A stretch of DNA of 7,038 bases, taken from contig JAGCXJ010000341.1 in the NCBI GenBank assembly GCA_017961385.1, positions 1-7,038 of the forward strand. The letters run 5' to 3'. Under the pieces are notes generated by a model. The model made no database searches and was not told the origin of the DNA. It worked only from the letters and a program-made list of their open reading frames with translations. The position numbers and the translations under genes are program-made. Positions 1 to 6,345 of the stretch are shown piece by piece. Each line of letters opens with the position of its first letter. Position 1 is the first letter of the stretch. This stretch comes from Lachnospiraceae bacterium (GTDB taxonomy: Bacteria; Bacillota; Clostridia; Lachnospirales; Lachnospiraceae).

Positions 1-152
1 AGTTGCACGAGCCGTTTTGTTGCCTTTACATAAGCCTCCGACAGCTTCCGACACGCTTGTCAGAAATCGTATCAGATAGGGTCATCACGTCTTAATCCAA
101 ATCCGTCCGTCTTGTGTCGGAATGCGTCGTCACGTGTCGAAATTGTCCGTCC
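1..152. repeat. Repeat-rich non-coding stretch downstream of lysS
   Basis: This stretch follows the lysS stop codon and holds no supportable gene. The word TCCGACA occurs at 37-43 and 47-53, and its reverse complement TGTCGGA at 115-121, with a near copy TGTCGAA at 135-141. The 9-mer TTCCGACAC (46-54) and GTGTCGGAA (114-122) form a perfect inverted repeat separated by 59 nt. An imperfect direct repeat covers 81-112 and 126-153: GTCATCACGT against GTCGTCACGT, then AAAT, then GTCCGTC in both, with a 5-nt length difference between copies. No clear terminator (stem plus T-run) for lysS is visible. It may be a degenerate intergenic repeat element or an array of binding sites; the window edge prevents seeing its full extent. 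Confidence 0.5.
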
Positions 153-1766
153 TTACAAACTTTTTAAGGTCGGGAACAGAAGTACGTCTCTTATTGCCGG
201 GCTGTCAGTTAAGAGCATAGTAAGTCTGTCTATTCCGTAACCGATGCCTCCTGTGGGAGCCATACCAATCTCGAGTGCATTGAGGAAATCCTCATCAGTG
301 TGGTTTGCTTCCTCATCGCCCATATCTGCACGTGCATCCTGAGCCTTGAAACGCTCTCTCTGATCAATGGGATCATTAAGCTCAGAATATGCATTACACA
401 TCTCCCATCCGTTGATGAAGAGTTCGAAACGCTCAACGTAGCCTTCCTTGTCAGGCTTCTTCTTTGTGAGCGGTGATATCTCGATCGGATGATCCATTAT
501 AAATGTAGGCTGGAGCAGATGTTCCTCAACAAATGTCTCAAAGAAGAGATTTAAGATATCACCCTTCTTGTGATGAGCCTCGAATTCAACTCCCTTTTCC
601 TTAGCTATTGCCTTTGCTGCATCATCATCCGCGATCTGATCAAAATCAACATCAGCATACTTCTTAACAGCATCTATCATCGTAAGGCGAGCAAAAGGCT
701 TTCCGAAATCAAGCTCAAGTTCACCGTACTTAAATGTTGTGGTTCCGAGTACTTCCTTAGCCACATGACGGAACATGTTCTCTGTAAGGTCCATCATTCC
801 GTAATAATCCGTGTATGCCTGATATAATTCCATGAGTGTGAACTCGGGATTGTGTCTTGTATCAAGTCCTTCATTTCTGAATACTCTTCCGATCTCATAG
901 ACTCTCTCAAGTCCTCCAACGATCAGTCTCTTTAAGTAAAGCTCCAGAGATATACGAAGATTAAGATCTTCATCAAGTGCATTGAAATGCGTCTGGAATG
1001 GTCTTGCTGCAGCACCGCCGGCATTGGCAACGAGCATCGGAGTCTCAACCTCCATAAAGCCCTGTGCATCCAGGTAATGTCTTATAGAAGATATGATCTT
1101 TGATCTCTTTACAAATGTATCCTTTACATCGGGATTCATTATAAGGTCTGTATATCTCTGACGATATCTTATATCTGTATTGGTAAGTCCGTGGAACTTC
1201 TCCGGAAGAGGCTGAAGGTTCTTTGAAAGAAGGATCGTCTCTGTTGCATGTACAGATATCTCACCCTTCTGAGTTCTGAACATGTATCCCTTTACACCGA
1301 TGATATCACCGACATCATACTTCTTGAAATCAGCATATGCCTCTTCACCGAGAGCATCTCTTGCAACATATACCTGTAAATCACCCTTAAGATCAGATAC
1401 ATTGCAAAAAGAAGCCTTTCCCATTACACGCTTAAGCATTATACGACCTGCGATACTTACGTTGATGGGGTTGGCATCCATAACAGCTCGTCTCTCATTA
1501 TAATCGGCCGTCATCGCTGCTCTTGCATCTGCTTCTTCCATGCCTTCTGTACTAACTTCTGGTCTGCCTGCTAACAGCTTTTGCTCGAGTTCAATATATT
1601 CTGCCTTTGCATCTGATGAATGATACGTCTGATCATACTTTGTTATCTGAAAGGGGTCTTTTCCTGCTGCCTGAAGGTTTGCAAGTTTCTCCCTCTTGTT
1701 CTTTCTTATCTGATTAAGATCGGGCTCCTGAGCCTGTGCATTGTTCTGCTGATTCTGTTCTGACAT
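153..1766 (-). CDS. lysS: Lysyl-tRNA synthetase, class II
   Basis: Charges tRNA-Lys with lysine in the cytoplasm, using ATP. The start chosen is the ATG at 1766-1764, because GGAGAG lies 5 nt upstream (1772-1777) and the product then begins MSEQNQQ; an in-frame ATG at 1799 has no such site and would add 11 non-family residues. The 537-residue protein shows the class II LysRS layout: a charged N-terminal segment, an OB-fold anticodon-binding domain (about 103-180), motif 1 around FMEVETPML (237-245), motif 2 with the arginine in RVFRNEG (294-300) followed by TRHNPEFT, and motif 3 GIGYGIDRLTML (507-518). It is somewhat longer than the roughly 500 residues usual for bacterial LysRS. The extra length appears to lie at about residues 65-98, just ahead of the OB-fold. 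It follows greA after a hairpin, in the same orientation. Confidence 0.97.
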   Translation of the reverse strand: MSEQNQQNNAQAQEPDLNQIRKNKREKLANLQAAGKDPFQITKYDQTYHSSDAKAEYIELEQKLLAGRPEVSTEGMEEADARAAMTADYNERRAVMDANPINVSIAGRIMLKRVMGKASFCNVSDLKGDLQVYVARDALGEEAYADFKKYDVGDIIGVKGYMFRTQKGEISVHATETILLSKNLQPLPEKFHGLTNTDIRYRQRYTDLIMNPDVKDTFVKRSKIISSIRHYLDAQGFMEVETPMLVANAGGAAARPFQTHFNALDEDLNLRISLELYLKRLIVGGLERVYEIGRVFRNEGLDTRHNPEFTLMELYQAYTDYYGMMDLTENMFRHVAKEVLGTTTFKYGELELDFGKPFARLTMIDAVKKYADVDFDQIADDDAAKAIAKEKGVEFEAHHKKGDILNLFFETFVEEHLLQPTFIMDHPIEISPLTKKKPDKEGYVERFELFINGWEMCNAYSELNDPIDQRERFKAQDARADMGDEEANHTDEDFLNALEIGMAPTGGIGYGIDRLTMLLTDSPAIRDVLLFPTLKSL

Positions 1767-1801
1767 GATCGCTCTCCTTTTTCTGCAAGCTTTATACAAA
1801 T

Positions 1802-1828
1802 AACAGCTTCTCGAATTGAGAAGCTGTT
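1802..1828 (-). terminator. Inverted repeat between greA and lysS, partial terminator or attenuator
   Basis: AACAGCTTCTC (1802-1812) and GAGAAGCTGTT (1818-1828) form a perfect 11-bp stem with a 5-nt loop, 12 nt past the greA stop codon. On the minus strand the stem is followed by TTATTTG, a short and interrupted T-run. The stem fits an intrinsic terminator, but the weak T-run suggests incomplete termination, which would lower lysS relative to greA. No convincing separate lysS promoter is seen between the stem and the lysS ribosome binding site. Confidence 0.6.
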
Positions 1829-1840
1829 TAGATCAATCGA

Positions 1841-2323
1841 CTAGTTAGATCTCTGGATCTCAAGTACCTTGTACTTGAAGATGTTTCCACCGACATCTAC
1901 CTTGACGGTGTCACCGACCTTGGATCCGATCAGTGCCTTGCCTACGGGTGACTCATTTGAGATCTTGCCCTTAAGGCTGTTTGCCTCTGTAGAACCTACT
2001 ATCTTATATTCACACTCTTCCTTCTCGGTCATATCCTTGACTTTGACTTTGCAGCCTACGTTGATACGCTCGAGGTCAACCTCATCCTCATCAACAACTT
2101 CTGCATTTTTGAGTATCTTCTCAAGCTGTTCGATCCTTGCTTCTATATCTCTCTGTTCGTCTTTGGCTGCATCATATTCAGCGTTCTCTGAAAGGTCGCC
2201 CTGTGCTCTGGCTTCCTTTATCTTCTGTGCAACTTCCTGACGTCTGTTAACCTTAAGGTTCTCTAACTCTTCCTCATATTGTTTGAGACCTTCATAGGTC
2301 AGAATATTCTTCTTTTCTTCCAT
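1841..2323 (-). CDS. greA: Transcription elongation factor GreA
   Basis: GreA enters the secondary channel of RNA polymerase and stimulates cleavage of backtracked transcripts, which restarts stalled elongation. The 160-residue protein has the family's normal length and both domains. The N-terminal antiparallel coiled coil (about 8-77) carries the tip signature [13 protein letters not shown] (42-54), with acidic residues D43 and E46 corresponding to the pair that holds the catalytic magnesium in Escherichia coli GreA. The C-terminal FKBP-like domain (about 82-160) has the signature SPVGKALIG (125-133). GAGGG lies 9 nt before the ATG. The gene is preceded by a perfect consensus promoter and followed by a hairpin and lysS. 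It is clearly GreA rather than GreB or a Gfh-type inhibitor, since the acidic tip is intact. Confidence 0.97.
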   Translation of the reverse strand: MEEKKNILTYEGLKQYEEELENLKVNRRQEVAQKIKEARAQGDLSENAEYDAAKDEQRDIEARIEQLEKILKNAEVVDEDEVDLERINVGCKVKVKDMTEKEECEYKIVGSTEANSLKGKISNESPVGKALIGSKVGDTVKVDVGGNIFKYKVLEIQRSN

Positions 2324-2383
2324 AATGTATAACCCTCATCCGTTATTTAGTATATAGGTATATATTCATCCTACAATTTACGT

Positions 2384-2412
2384 ATTATATAAAAGAAAAC
2401 CTCTACTGTCAA
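2384..2412 (-). promoter_or_regulatory. Consensus housekeeping-sigma promoter for greA-lysS
   Basis: On the minus strand TTGACA (plus positions 2407-2412) is separated by exactly 17 nt from TATAAT (2384-2389). Both hexamers match the vegetative sigma factor consensus at every position. The -35 box contains the TGA stop codon of dusB. Transcription should start a few bases below 2384, giving greA an AT-rich leader of about 50-55 nt that includes the palindromic TATATA-CC-TATATA (2351-2364). The promoter would make greA-lysS expression independent of the upstream argF-dusB transcript. Confidence 0.88.
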
Positions 2413-3398
2413 GTTTCGCAGGGTTTAAAGAGCAATCTTGCAACAGACAGGATATCATCCATTGAACACATCTCGTTTATGCGTCCTCTCAACCTGGCAC
2501 TGCCCGGCATGCCCGCACTGTACCACGAAAGGTGTTTTCTCATCTCCCGCACAGCCGTATACTCGCCTTTATACTCGATCATCAGCCTTGCGTGTTCCTT
2601 TACAGTATCAAACATTTCAGTCCCGTCAGGTCTGTTAAGCTTTTCCCTGGTTTCAATAAAGTGCAGTATCTCTCTGAAGATGAAGGGATTTCCCTGGGCT
2701 GCTCTTCCTATCGCAACAGCGTCGCATCCCGTCTCATCAAACATGCGCTTTGCACTTTCCCCGTCCGTAACATCGCCGTTTCCGATGACAGGTATGCTCA
2801 CCCTTCTCTTTACCTCGGCTATTGCATTCCAGTCGGCTTTTCCGCTGTAGTACTGCTCTCTGGTCCTTCCGTGAACAGTAACAGCGCTTGCTCCGCTCTC
2901 CTGAGCTATATATGCGATATCAGGTGCAGTCAGCTCGTCATTTGCAAATCCTTTTCTGATCTTTACGGTAACTGGCTTGCTTGTATTCTTTACGATCGCC
3001 TCTATGATCTGACCGGCCAAAATTGGATCCTTCATAAGAGCGCTGCCCTCGCCGTTATTTACTACTTTGGGGACCGGACATCCCATATTTATATCAAGTA
3101 TGTCATAGGGTCTGTCCTCTATTCGCTTTGCCTGCTCGCTCATTATCTTTGGATCTGAGCCGAAAAGCTGCAGCGATACGCAACCTTCTTCAGGATGGAT
3201 CTCAAGAAGGCTTTCCGTATTCTTGTTATTGTACATGATTGCCTTTGCACTTATCATCTCCATGCATACCATGCCTGCACCGTAACGGGCGCATAACAAG
3301 CGAAATGGCAGGTCGCTTACGCCTGCCATGGGTGCCAGTATTATATTATTCCTAAGTTTGACATCGCCTATCTGTAAACCGTTCATACTACTTCGCAT
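2409..3398 (-). CDS. dusB: tRNA-dihydrouridine synthase, DusB type
   Basis: FMN-dependent enzyme that reduces specific uridines in the tRNA D-loop to dihydrouridine, using NADPH. The 329-residue protein has an N-terminal TIM barrel opening with LAPMAGVSD (21-29), the active-site segment [21 protein letters not shown] (102-122) with catalytic Cys107, the substrate/FMN motif VHGRTR (175-180), GNGD (206-209) and the phosphate-binding GRAAQGNP (231-238). A smaller helical tRNA-binding domain follows (about 240-329). The start is uncertain: ATG at 3398 overlaps the end of coaX by 11 nt, while the ATG at 3386, one base after the coaX stop, gives a more typical N-terminus (MNGLQIGD). Neither has a good ribosome binding site, so coupling to coaX translation is likely. 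DusB is the best subfamily guess for a Firmicute; the exact target position cannot be read from sequence. Confidence 0.95.
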   Translation of the reverse strand: MRSSMNGLQIGDVKLRNNIILAPMAGVSDLPFRLLCARYGAGMVCMEMISAKAIMYNNKNTESLLEIHPEEGCVSLQLFGSDPKIMSEQAKRIEDRPYDILDINMGCPVPKVVNNGEGSALMKDPILAGQIIEAIVKNTSKPVTVKIRKGFANDELTAPDIAYIAQESGASAVTVHGRTREQYYSGKADWNAIAEVKRRVSIPVIGNGDVTDGESAKRMFDETGCDAVAIGRAAQGNPFIFREILHFIETREKLNRPDGTEMFDTVKEHARLMIEYKGEYTAVREMRKHLSWYSAGMPGSARLRGRINEMCSMDDILSVARLLFKPCET

Positions 3399-4158
3399 TC
3401 TTTAAATATATGAGTCTTAAGCCCTCAAGTGTAAGTGTGCTGTCATATACCTGTATAAGATCGGTCTCTTCGGAAATGATCCTTCCGAGTCCTCCTGTTG
3501 CGACAACCTTCATGTTGTCATATTCGGATTCTTTTCTTACCTGATTTATTATATATTCCTTCTGTCCTATCTGTCCGTATACAAGACCTGCCTGCATACT
3601 CGAAATAGTCTCCTGTGCAAGGATAGACTTGGGCTTTTTGATCTCAACTTCCGGAAGCTTTGCCGTGTCTTCCCAGAGTGCCTTTGCAGAGATACGAAGT
3701 CCGGGTGCTGTAATGCCCGCAGTAAATTCTCCCTTTTCCGTGATAAGGTCATACGTCGTTGCAGTACCGAAATCAAGCACCAGTACGGGACCGCCGTATT
3801 TTTCAAACGCTCCAACGGCATCAACTATCCTGTCAGGACCTATCTCCTTGGGATTTTCCGTAACTATCTTTATCCCTGTCTTGATACCTGCTCCCACTAT
3901 CATCGGATCAACGTTAAGATATCTGATGATACCTCCTGTGAGCGAATGCATGACATTGGGAACAACGCTTGCGATTATACAGCCTTCAAGGTCATCTGCA
4001 ACAACATCATTGGCATGCAGCATCTCAAGCAAGCTTATGCCGTACTCATCCGATGTATGCTGTACCTTTGACATCATTCGAAAAGTGGTAACCAGTCTGT
4101 CACCGTCATAAACTCCGTATGTAATGTTTGTATTTCCTACATCTACAACAAATAGCAT
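3388..4158 (-). CDS. coaX: Type III pantothenate kinase
   Basis: Catalyses the first step of coenzyme A synthesis, ATP-dependent phosphorylation of pantothenate. The 256-residue protein shows the ASKHA-fold markers of the type III enzyme: DVGNTN (6-11) for phosphate binding, IGPDR (106-110) with the aspartate of the conserved GPDR motif, DFGTATTYD (129-137), and TAPG (150-153) followed by [10 protein letters not shown]. The length is normal for the family. GGAGG lies 6 nt before the ATG, inside the last codons of the preceding gene, and only one base separates the two genes. Type III enzymes are generally insensitive to CoA feedback and need a monovalent cation (family knowledge). The neighbouring biotin ligase gene is a known companion: in Bordetella, birA sits beside the coaX homologue baf. 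Confidence 0.96.
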   Translation of the reverse strand: MLFVVDVGNTNITYGVYDGDRLVTTFRMMSKVQHTSDEYGISLLEMLHANDVVADDLEGCIIASVVPNVMHSLTGGIIRYLNVDPMIVGAGIKTGIKIVTENPKEIGPDRIVDAVGAFEKYGGPVLVLDFGTATTYDLITEKGEFTAGITAPGLRISAKALWEDTAKLPEVEIKKPKSILAQETISSMQAGLVYGQIGQKEYIINQVRKESEYDNMKVVATGGLGRIISEETDLIQVYDSTLTLEGLRLIYLKNAK

Positions 4159-4159
4159 C

Positions 4160-4516
4160 CTAATCCTCCGTACCTAAAAGATCATCCACATTCTCATTAA
4201 GAAACAGCACTCTGTAGTACAGTTCCAGAGACTGCAAGAGCTCCTGCTTGGTATTTCTTATCTTGGCTACTAGCAGCCCCGCGCTTATATCATCATACAG
4301 ATAATCCTCATCGGCCGCCGTAGTCTCAAATTCAAGATCCCCCTCATCAGAAAATCTTATGGTAAATATCCCGCCTACTTCCTCTGTAAAGAGCACGCAC
4401 ATGATATGGAGCTCTTCCTGTATGGATTCGGGGATCTTTGAAAACTCCTTGTTAAAATAATACTTCTTTTCGTAAGCATTGGCTCCGCAGAGCACAACCT
4501 TGTTATCATTCATCAT
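4160..4516 (-). CDS. Uncharacterised small acidic protein (probably DUF6145)
   Basis: A 118-residue protein of unknown function. From memory it resembles the family DUF6145 found in Lachnospiraceae; I could not check this. It is strongly acidic (about 25 Asp/Glu against 10 Lys/Arg) with no signal peptide or membrane segment, so it is likely cytosolic. The N-terminal part holds [16 protein letters not shown] (7-22) and a second cysteine in [13 protein letters not shown] (37-49). The middle looks like a small beta region (IFTIRF, LEFETT) followed by an acidic loop DEDYLYDD (69-76). The C-terminal part is helical, with [12 protein letters not shown] (94-105). Its ATG overlaps the birA stop as ATGA, and its stop is one base from the coaX start, so it is translated as part of the operon. 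The position suggests a link to biotin or CoA metabolism, but this is only inference. Confidence 0.85.
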   Translation of the reverse strand: MMNDNKVVLCGANAYEKKYYFNKEFSKIPESIQEELHIMCVLFTEEVGGIFTIRFSDEGDLEFETTAADEDYLYDDISAGLLVAKIRNTKQELLQSLELYYRVLFLNENVDDLLGTED

Positions 4517-5247
4517 ACATACCCGTAAATGCCGCGCACGCTCACTTCGCCTGCGTAGACTCTTGTTTCCTTGTTCTCATGCTCAACTATCAGCTGTCCC
4601 CTGTCATCTATCCCTTTGCATATGCCGTCATATTCATTTGAGGGATCCAAAACCGTTACGGTTTTATTCATGCTCACAAGGCTGTCTTCATATTCTTTTC
4701 TTAACAGGCTAAGATCACCTGTATCATAAACAGACTCAGTGAGCTGCTCAAAGTGGTAGATGATGCTATTTAAAAGACTGTCATGATCTATGCAGTCATC
4801 CGTTTCCATAAGGATGGATGTCGCGGTTAAAGAAAGATCATCAGGCATGCTCTCCTGATTTGTATTGATGCCTACGCCTATGATCATCTGACCCGTCTCT
4901 GCTATCGCTTCCGTTAAGATGCCGCAGATCTTCTTTTTATTCAGCACAAGATCGTTTGGCCATTTTATCATAGCCTCTATATCCATATCTGAAAGGGAGC
5001 GCTTTACTGCAAGAGCCATGACAAGAGTCAACATCGAGCAGTCATCAAGTTTAAGCCTTGGTTTGAGCAACACCGAAAACATCAGCGCAGTTCCCGGTTC
5101 AGTCACCCAGCTTCTTCCCCTGCGGCCCTTTCCGGATGTCTGATACTGAGCCGTTGCGACAAGCATCTCATCGCTGTTATAGCCGTCATCTGACATCCTC
5201 TTCAAATATTCGTTCGTTGAATCTATCTCATCAAGATTGATTATCAT
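4513..5247 (-). CDS. birA: Biotin-protein ligase, lacking the DNA-binding repressor domain
   Basis: Activates biotin to biotinyl-AMP and attaches it to a lysine of biotin carboxyl carrier proteins such as those of acetyl-CoA, pyruvate or oxaloacetate carboxylase systems. The 244-residue protein contains the catalytic domain with STN (10-12), the adenylate-binding GKGRRGRSW (39-47), KWPNDL (95-100), KICGIL (106-111) with the conserved lysine K106, and GVGIN (124-128). A small C-terminal SH3-like domain (about 194-240) ends in YAGEVSVRG. The N-terminal winged-helix domain of bifunctional (group II) BirA, about 320 residues in full, is absent, and there is no room for it because argF ends one base upstream. 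This should therefore be a group I, non-regulatory ligase. The ribosome binding site is weak, fitting translational coupling to argF. Confidence 0.95.
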   Translation of the reverse strand: MIINLDEIDSTNEYLKRMSDDGYNSDEMLVATAQYQTSGKGRRGRSWVTEPGTALMFSVLLKPRLKLDDCSMLTLVMALAVKRSLSDMDIEAMIKWPNDLVLNKKKICGILTEAIAETGQMIIGVGINTNQESMPDDLSLTATSILMETDDCIDHDSLLNSIIYHFEQLTESVYDTGDLSLLRKEYEDSLVSMNKTVTVLDPSNEYDGICKGIDDRGQLIVEHENKETRVYAGEVSVRGIYGYV

Positions 5248-5248
5248 C

Positions 5249-6244
5249 TTAAAACTCAGCTCCGAGTGTTGCAGCCATCACAGCCTTGATCGTATGCATG
5301 CGGTTTTCGGCTTCCTTAAATACAACGGAGTTTTCAGATTCGAATACCTCATCCGTTACCTCAAGATCTTCAAATCCGAACTGTTCTCCCTTTTCTCTTC
5401 CTATCTCGGTCTTCAAGTCATGATATGAAGGAAGGCAGTGCATGAATATCGCATCCTTTCCTGCTCTGTCCATAACATCCTTTGTGACCTTATACGGTGT
5501 CATATCGGCAATACGCTCAACCCAGGCGCTGTCAGGCTCGCCCATAGATACCCAGATGTCTGTATAGACTACATCCTTGTCCTTTGTTCCCTCGATCGCA
5601 TCCTCTGTAAGAGTTATGCTTGCGCCTGTAGCAGCTGCGATCTCCCTGCAGGTCTTTACAAGATCTGGATCCGGGAAGTAATTTTTGTTTGAACACAGTG
5701 TCAGATGCATGCCCATCTTGGCAGCCATTACCATCAGGCTGTTTGCGGTATTATATCTTGCATCTCCCATATAGACCATCCTGATGCCCTTGATGTATCC
5801 GAAATGCTCTTTTATGGTCAGAAGATCGGCTAACATCTGTGTGGGATGAAATTCATTTGTAAGCCCGTTCCATACGGGAACATCGGCATAGCTTGCAAGC
5901 TCTTCAACCTTCTCCTGCTCAAAGCCGCGGTATTCAATGCCTTCAAACATGCTGCCGAGAACTCTTGCCGTATCAGCCATGCTCTCCTTCTTGCCCATCT
6001 GAGAGCCAGAAGGATCAAGATATGTTGTTCCCATGCCAAGATCATGGGCAGCTACCTCAAACGAGCATCGTGTACGGGTAGATGTCTTCTCAAATATCAG
6101 TGCAACATTCTTGCCTTTGAGCACGTCCACAAGCTCGCCTTTTTTCTTCTTTTCCTTGAGCTTTGCAGCCAGATCAACAAGATACTCGATCTCTTCGGGC
6201 GAATAATCGAGCAGCTTCAAAAAATCTCTTCCCTTTAAGTTCAT
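5249..6244 (-). CDS. argF: Ornithine carbamoyltransferase
   Basis: Joins carbamoyl phosphate and ornithine to give citrulline, the sixth step of arginine synthesis; the same fold runs in reverse in the arginine deiminase pathway (ArcB). The start chosen is the ATG at 6244-6242, with AGGAGAGA (6252-6259) 7 nt upstream; an in-frame ATG at 6325 would run through the leader hairpin. The 331-residue protein has the carbamoyl phosphate site STRTR (55-59), HPTQ (133-136), GDARYN (160-165), the ornithine loop DIWVSMGE (229-236) and HCLP (269-272). The WVSMGE loop marks an ornithine rather than aspartate carbamoyltransferase. No arcA or arcC is visible next to it, so the biosynthetic role is favoured, though ArcB cannot be excluded. 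It leads the operon argF-birA-small acidic protein-coaX-dusB. Confidence 0.95.
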   Translation of the reverse strand: MNLKGRDFLKLLDYSPEEIEYLVDLAAKLKEKKKKGELVDVLKGKNVALIFEKTSTRTRCSFEVAAHDLGMGTTYLDPSGSQMGKKESMADTARVLGSMFEGIEYRGFEQEKVEELASYADVPVWNGLTNEFHPTQMLADLLTIKEHFGYIKGIRMVYMGDARYNTANSLMVMAAKMGMHLTLCSNKNYFPDPDLVKTCREIAAATGASITLTEDAIEGTKDKDVVYTDIWVSMGEPDSAWVERIADMTPYKVTKDVMDRAGKDAIFMHCLPSYHDLKTEIGREKGEQFGFEDLEVTDEVFESENSVVFKEAENRMHTIKAVMAATLGAEF

Positions 6245-6279
6245 GATAAAATCTCTCCTAAAATAATTATAAAAGCCAT
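6241..6279 (-). other. Possible 12-codon leader ORF overlapping the argF start
   Basis: The ATG at 6279-6277 opens a frame reading [12 protein letters not shown] and ending in TGA at 6243-6241. That stop overlaps the argF ATG as ATGA. AAAGGAG (6289-6295) lies 9 nt upstream of the ATG, a good ribosome binding site, and it sits in the 3' arm of the hairpin at 6276-6314. The argF ribosome binding site lies inside this frame. The peptide has no arginine codons, so classical arginine attenuation is not supported. It could be a chance product of terminator sequence next to the true argF signals. Confidence 0.25.
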
Positions 6280-6314
6280 TAAGCCTTACTCCTTTCGGAA
6301 TAAGGCTTAAATGG
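6260..6314 (-). terminator. Strong hairpin with T-rich tail between the SPFH gene and argF
   Basis: On the minus strand a long stem forms between 6297-6314 and 6276-6292 around a GAAA tetraloop. The inner 14 pairs are continuous (one G-T pair) and a further CCATT/AATGG block extends it past a single bulged T. It is followed by CTTTTATAATTATTTT (to 6260), a T-rich tail typical of intrinsic terminators. It should end the transcript of the SPFH gene. Because only 15 nt then remain before the argF ATG, it may also act as an argF leader or attenuator if transcription begins upstream of it. Confidence 0.8.
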
Positions 6315-6345
6315 TGTAAAACCATCTTTGATTATTGTCTTATCT

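Noticed and set aside
1..75. Coding continuation on the minus strand near the left edge
   Set aside because: Short open stretches exist, but each either meets a stop or lacks a start with a ribosome binding site inside the window, so none can be supported.
1767..1799. N-terminal extension of lysS from the ATG at 1799
   Set aside because: The 11 extra residues are not family-like, no ribosome binding site precedes that ATG, and a good GGAGAG site serves the ATG at 1766.
1795..1830. Separate lysS promoter using TATAAA after the greA hairpin
   Set aside because: No acceptable -35 element is found at 16-18 nt; the candidate region lies within the hairpin stem.
2343..2369. Eight-codon frame MNIYLYTK in the greA leader
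   Set aside because: The only purine-rich stretch touches the ATG, so there is no properly spaced ribosome binding site, and short frames are expected by chance in such AT-rich sequence.
570..3158. Plus-strand open frames opposite lysS, greA and dusB
   Set aside because: They lie antisense to well-supported conserved genes, have low-complexity or family-unlike translations, and lack convincing starts.
6262..6273. TATAAT at the foot of the argF leader hairpin as a -10 box
   Set aside because: No -35-like hexamer lies 16-18 nt upstream, and initiation there would leave almost no leader before the argF ribosome binding site; it is better read as part of the terminator T-run.
6245..6325. 27-codon N-terminal extension of argF
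   Set aside because: It would translate through the terminator hairpin; the ATG at 6244 has a strong ribosome binding site and gives the usual family N-terminus and length.
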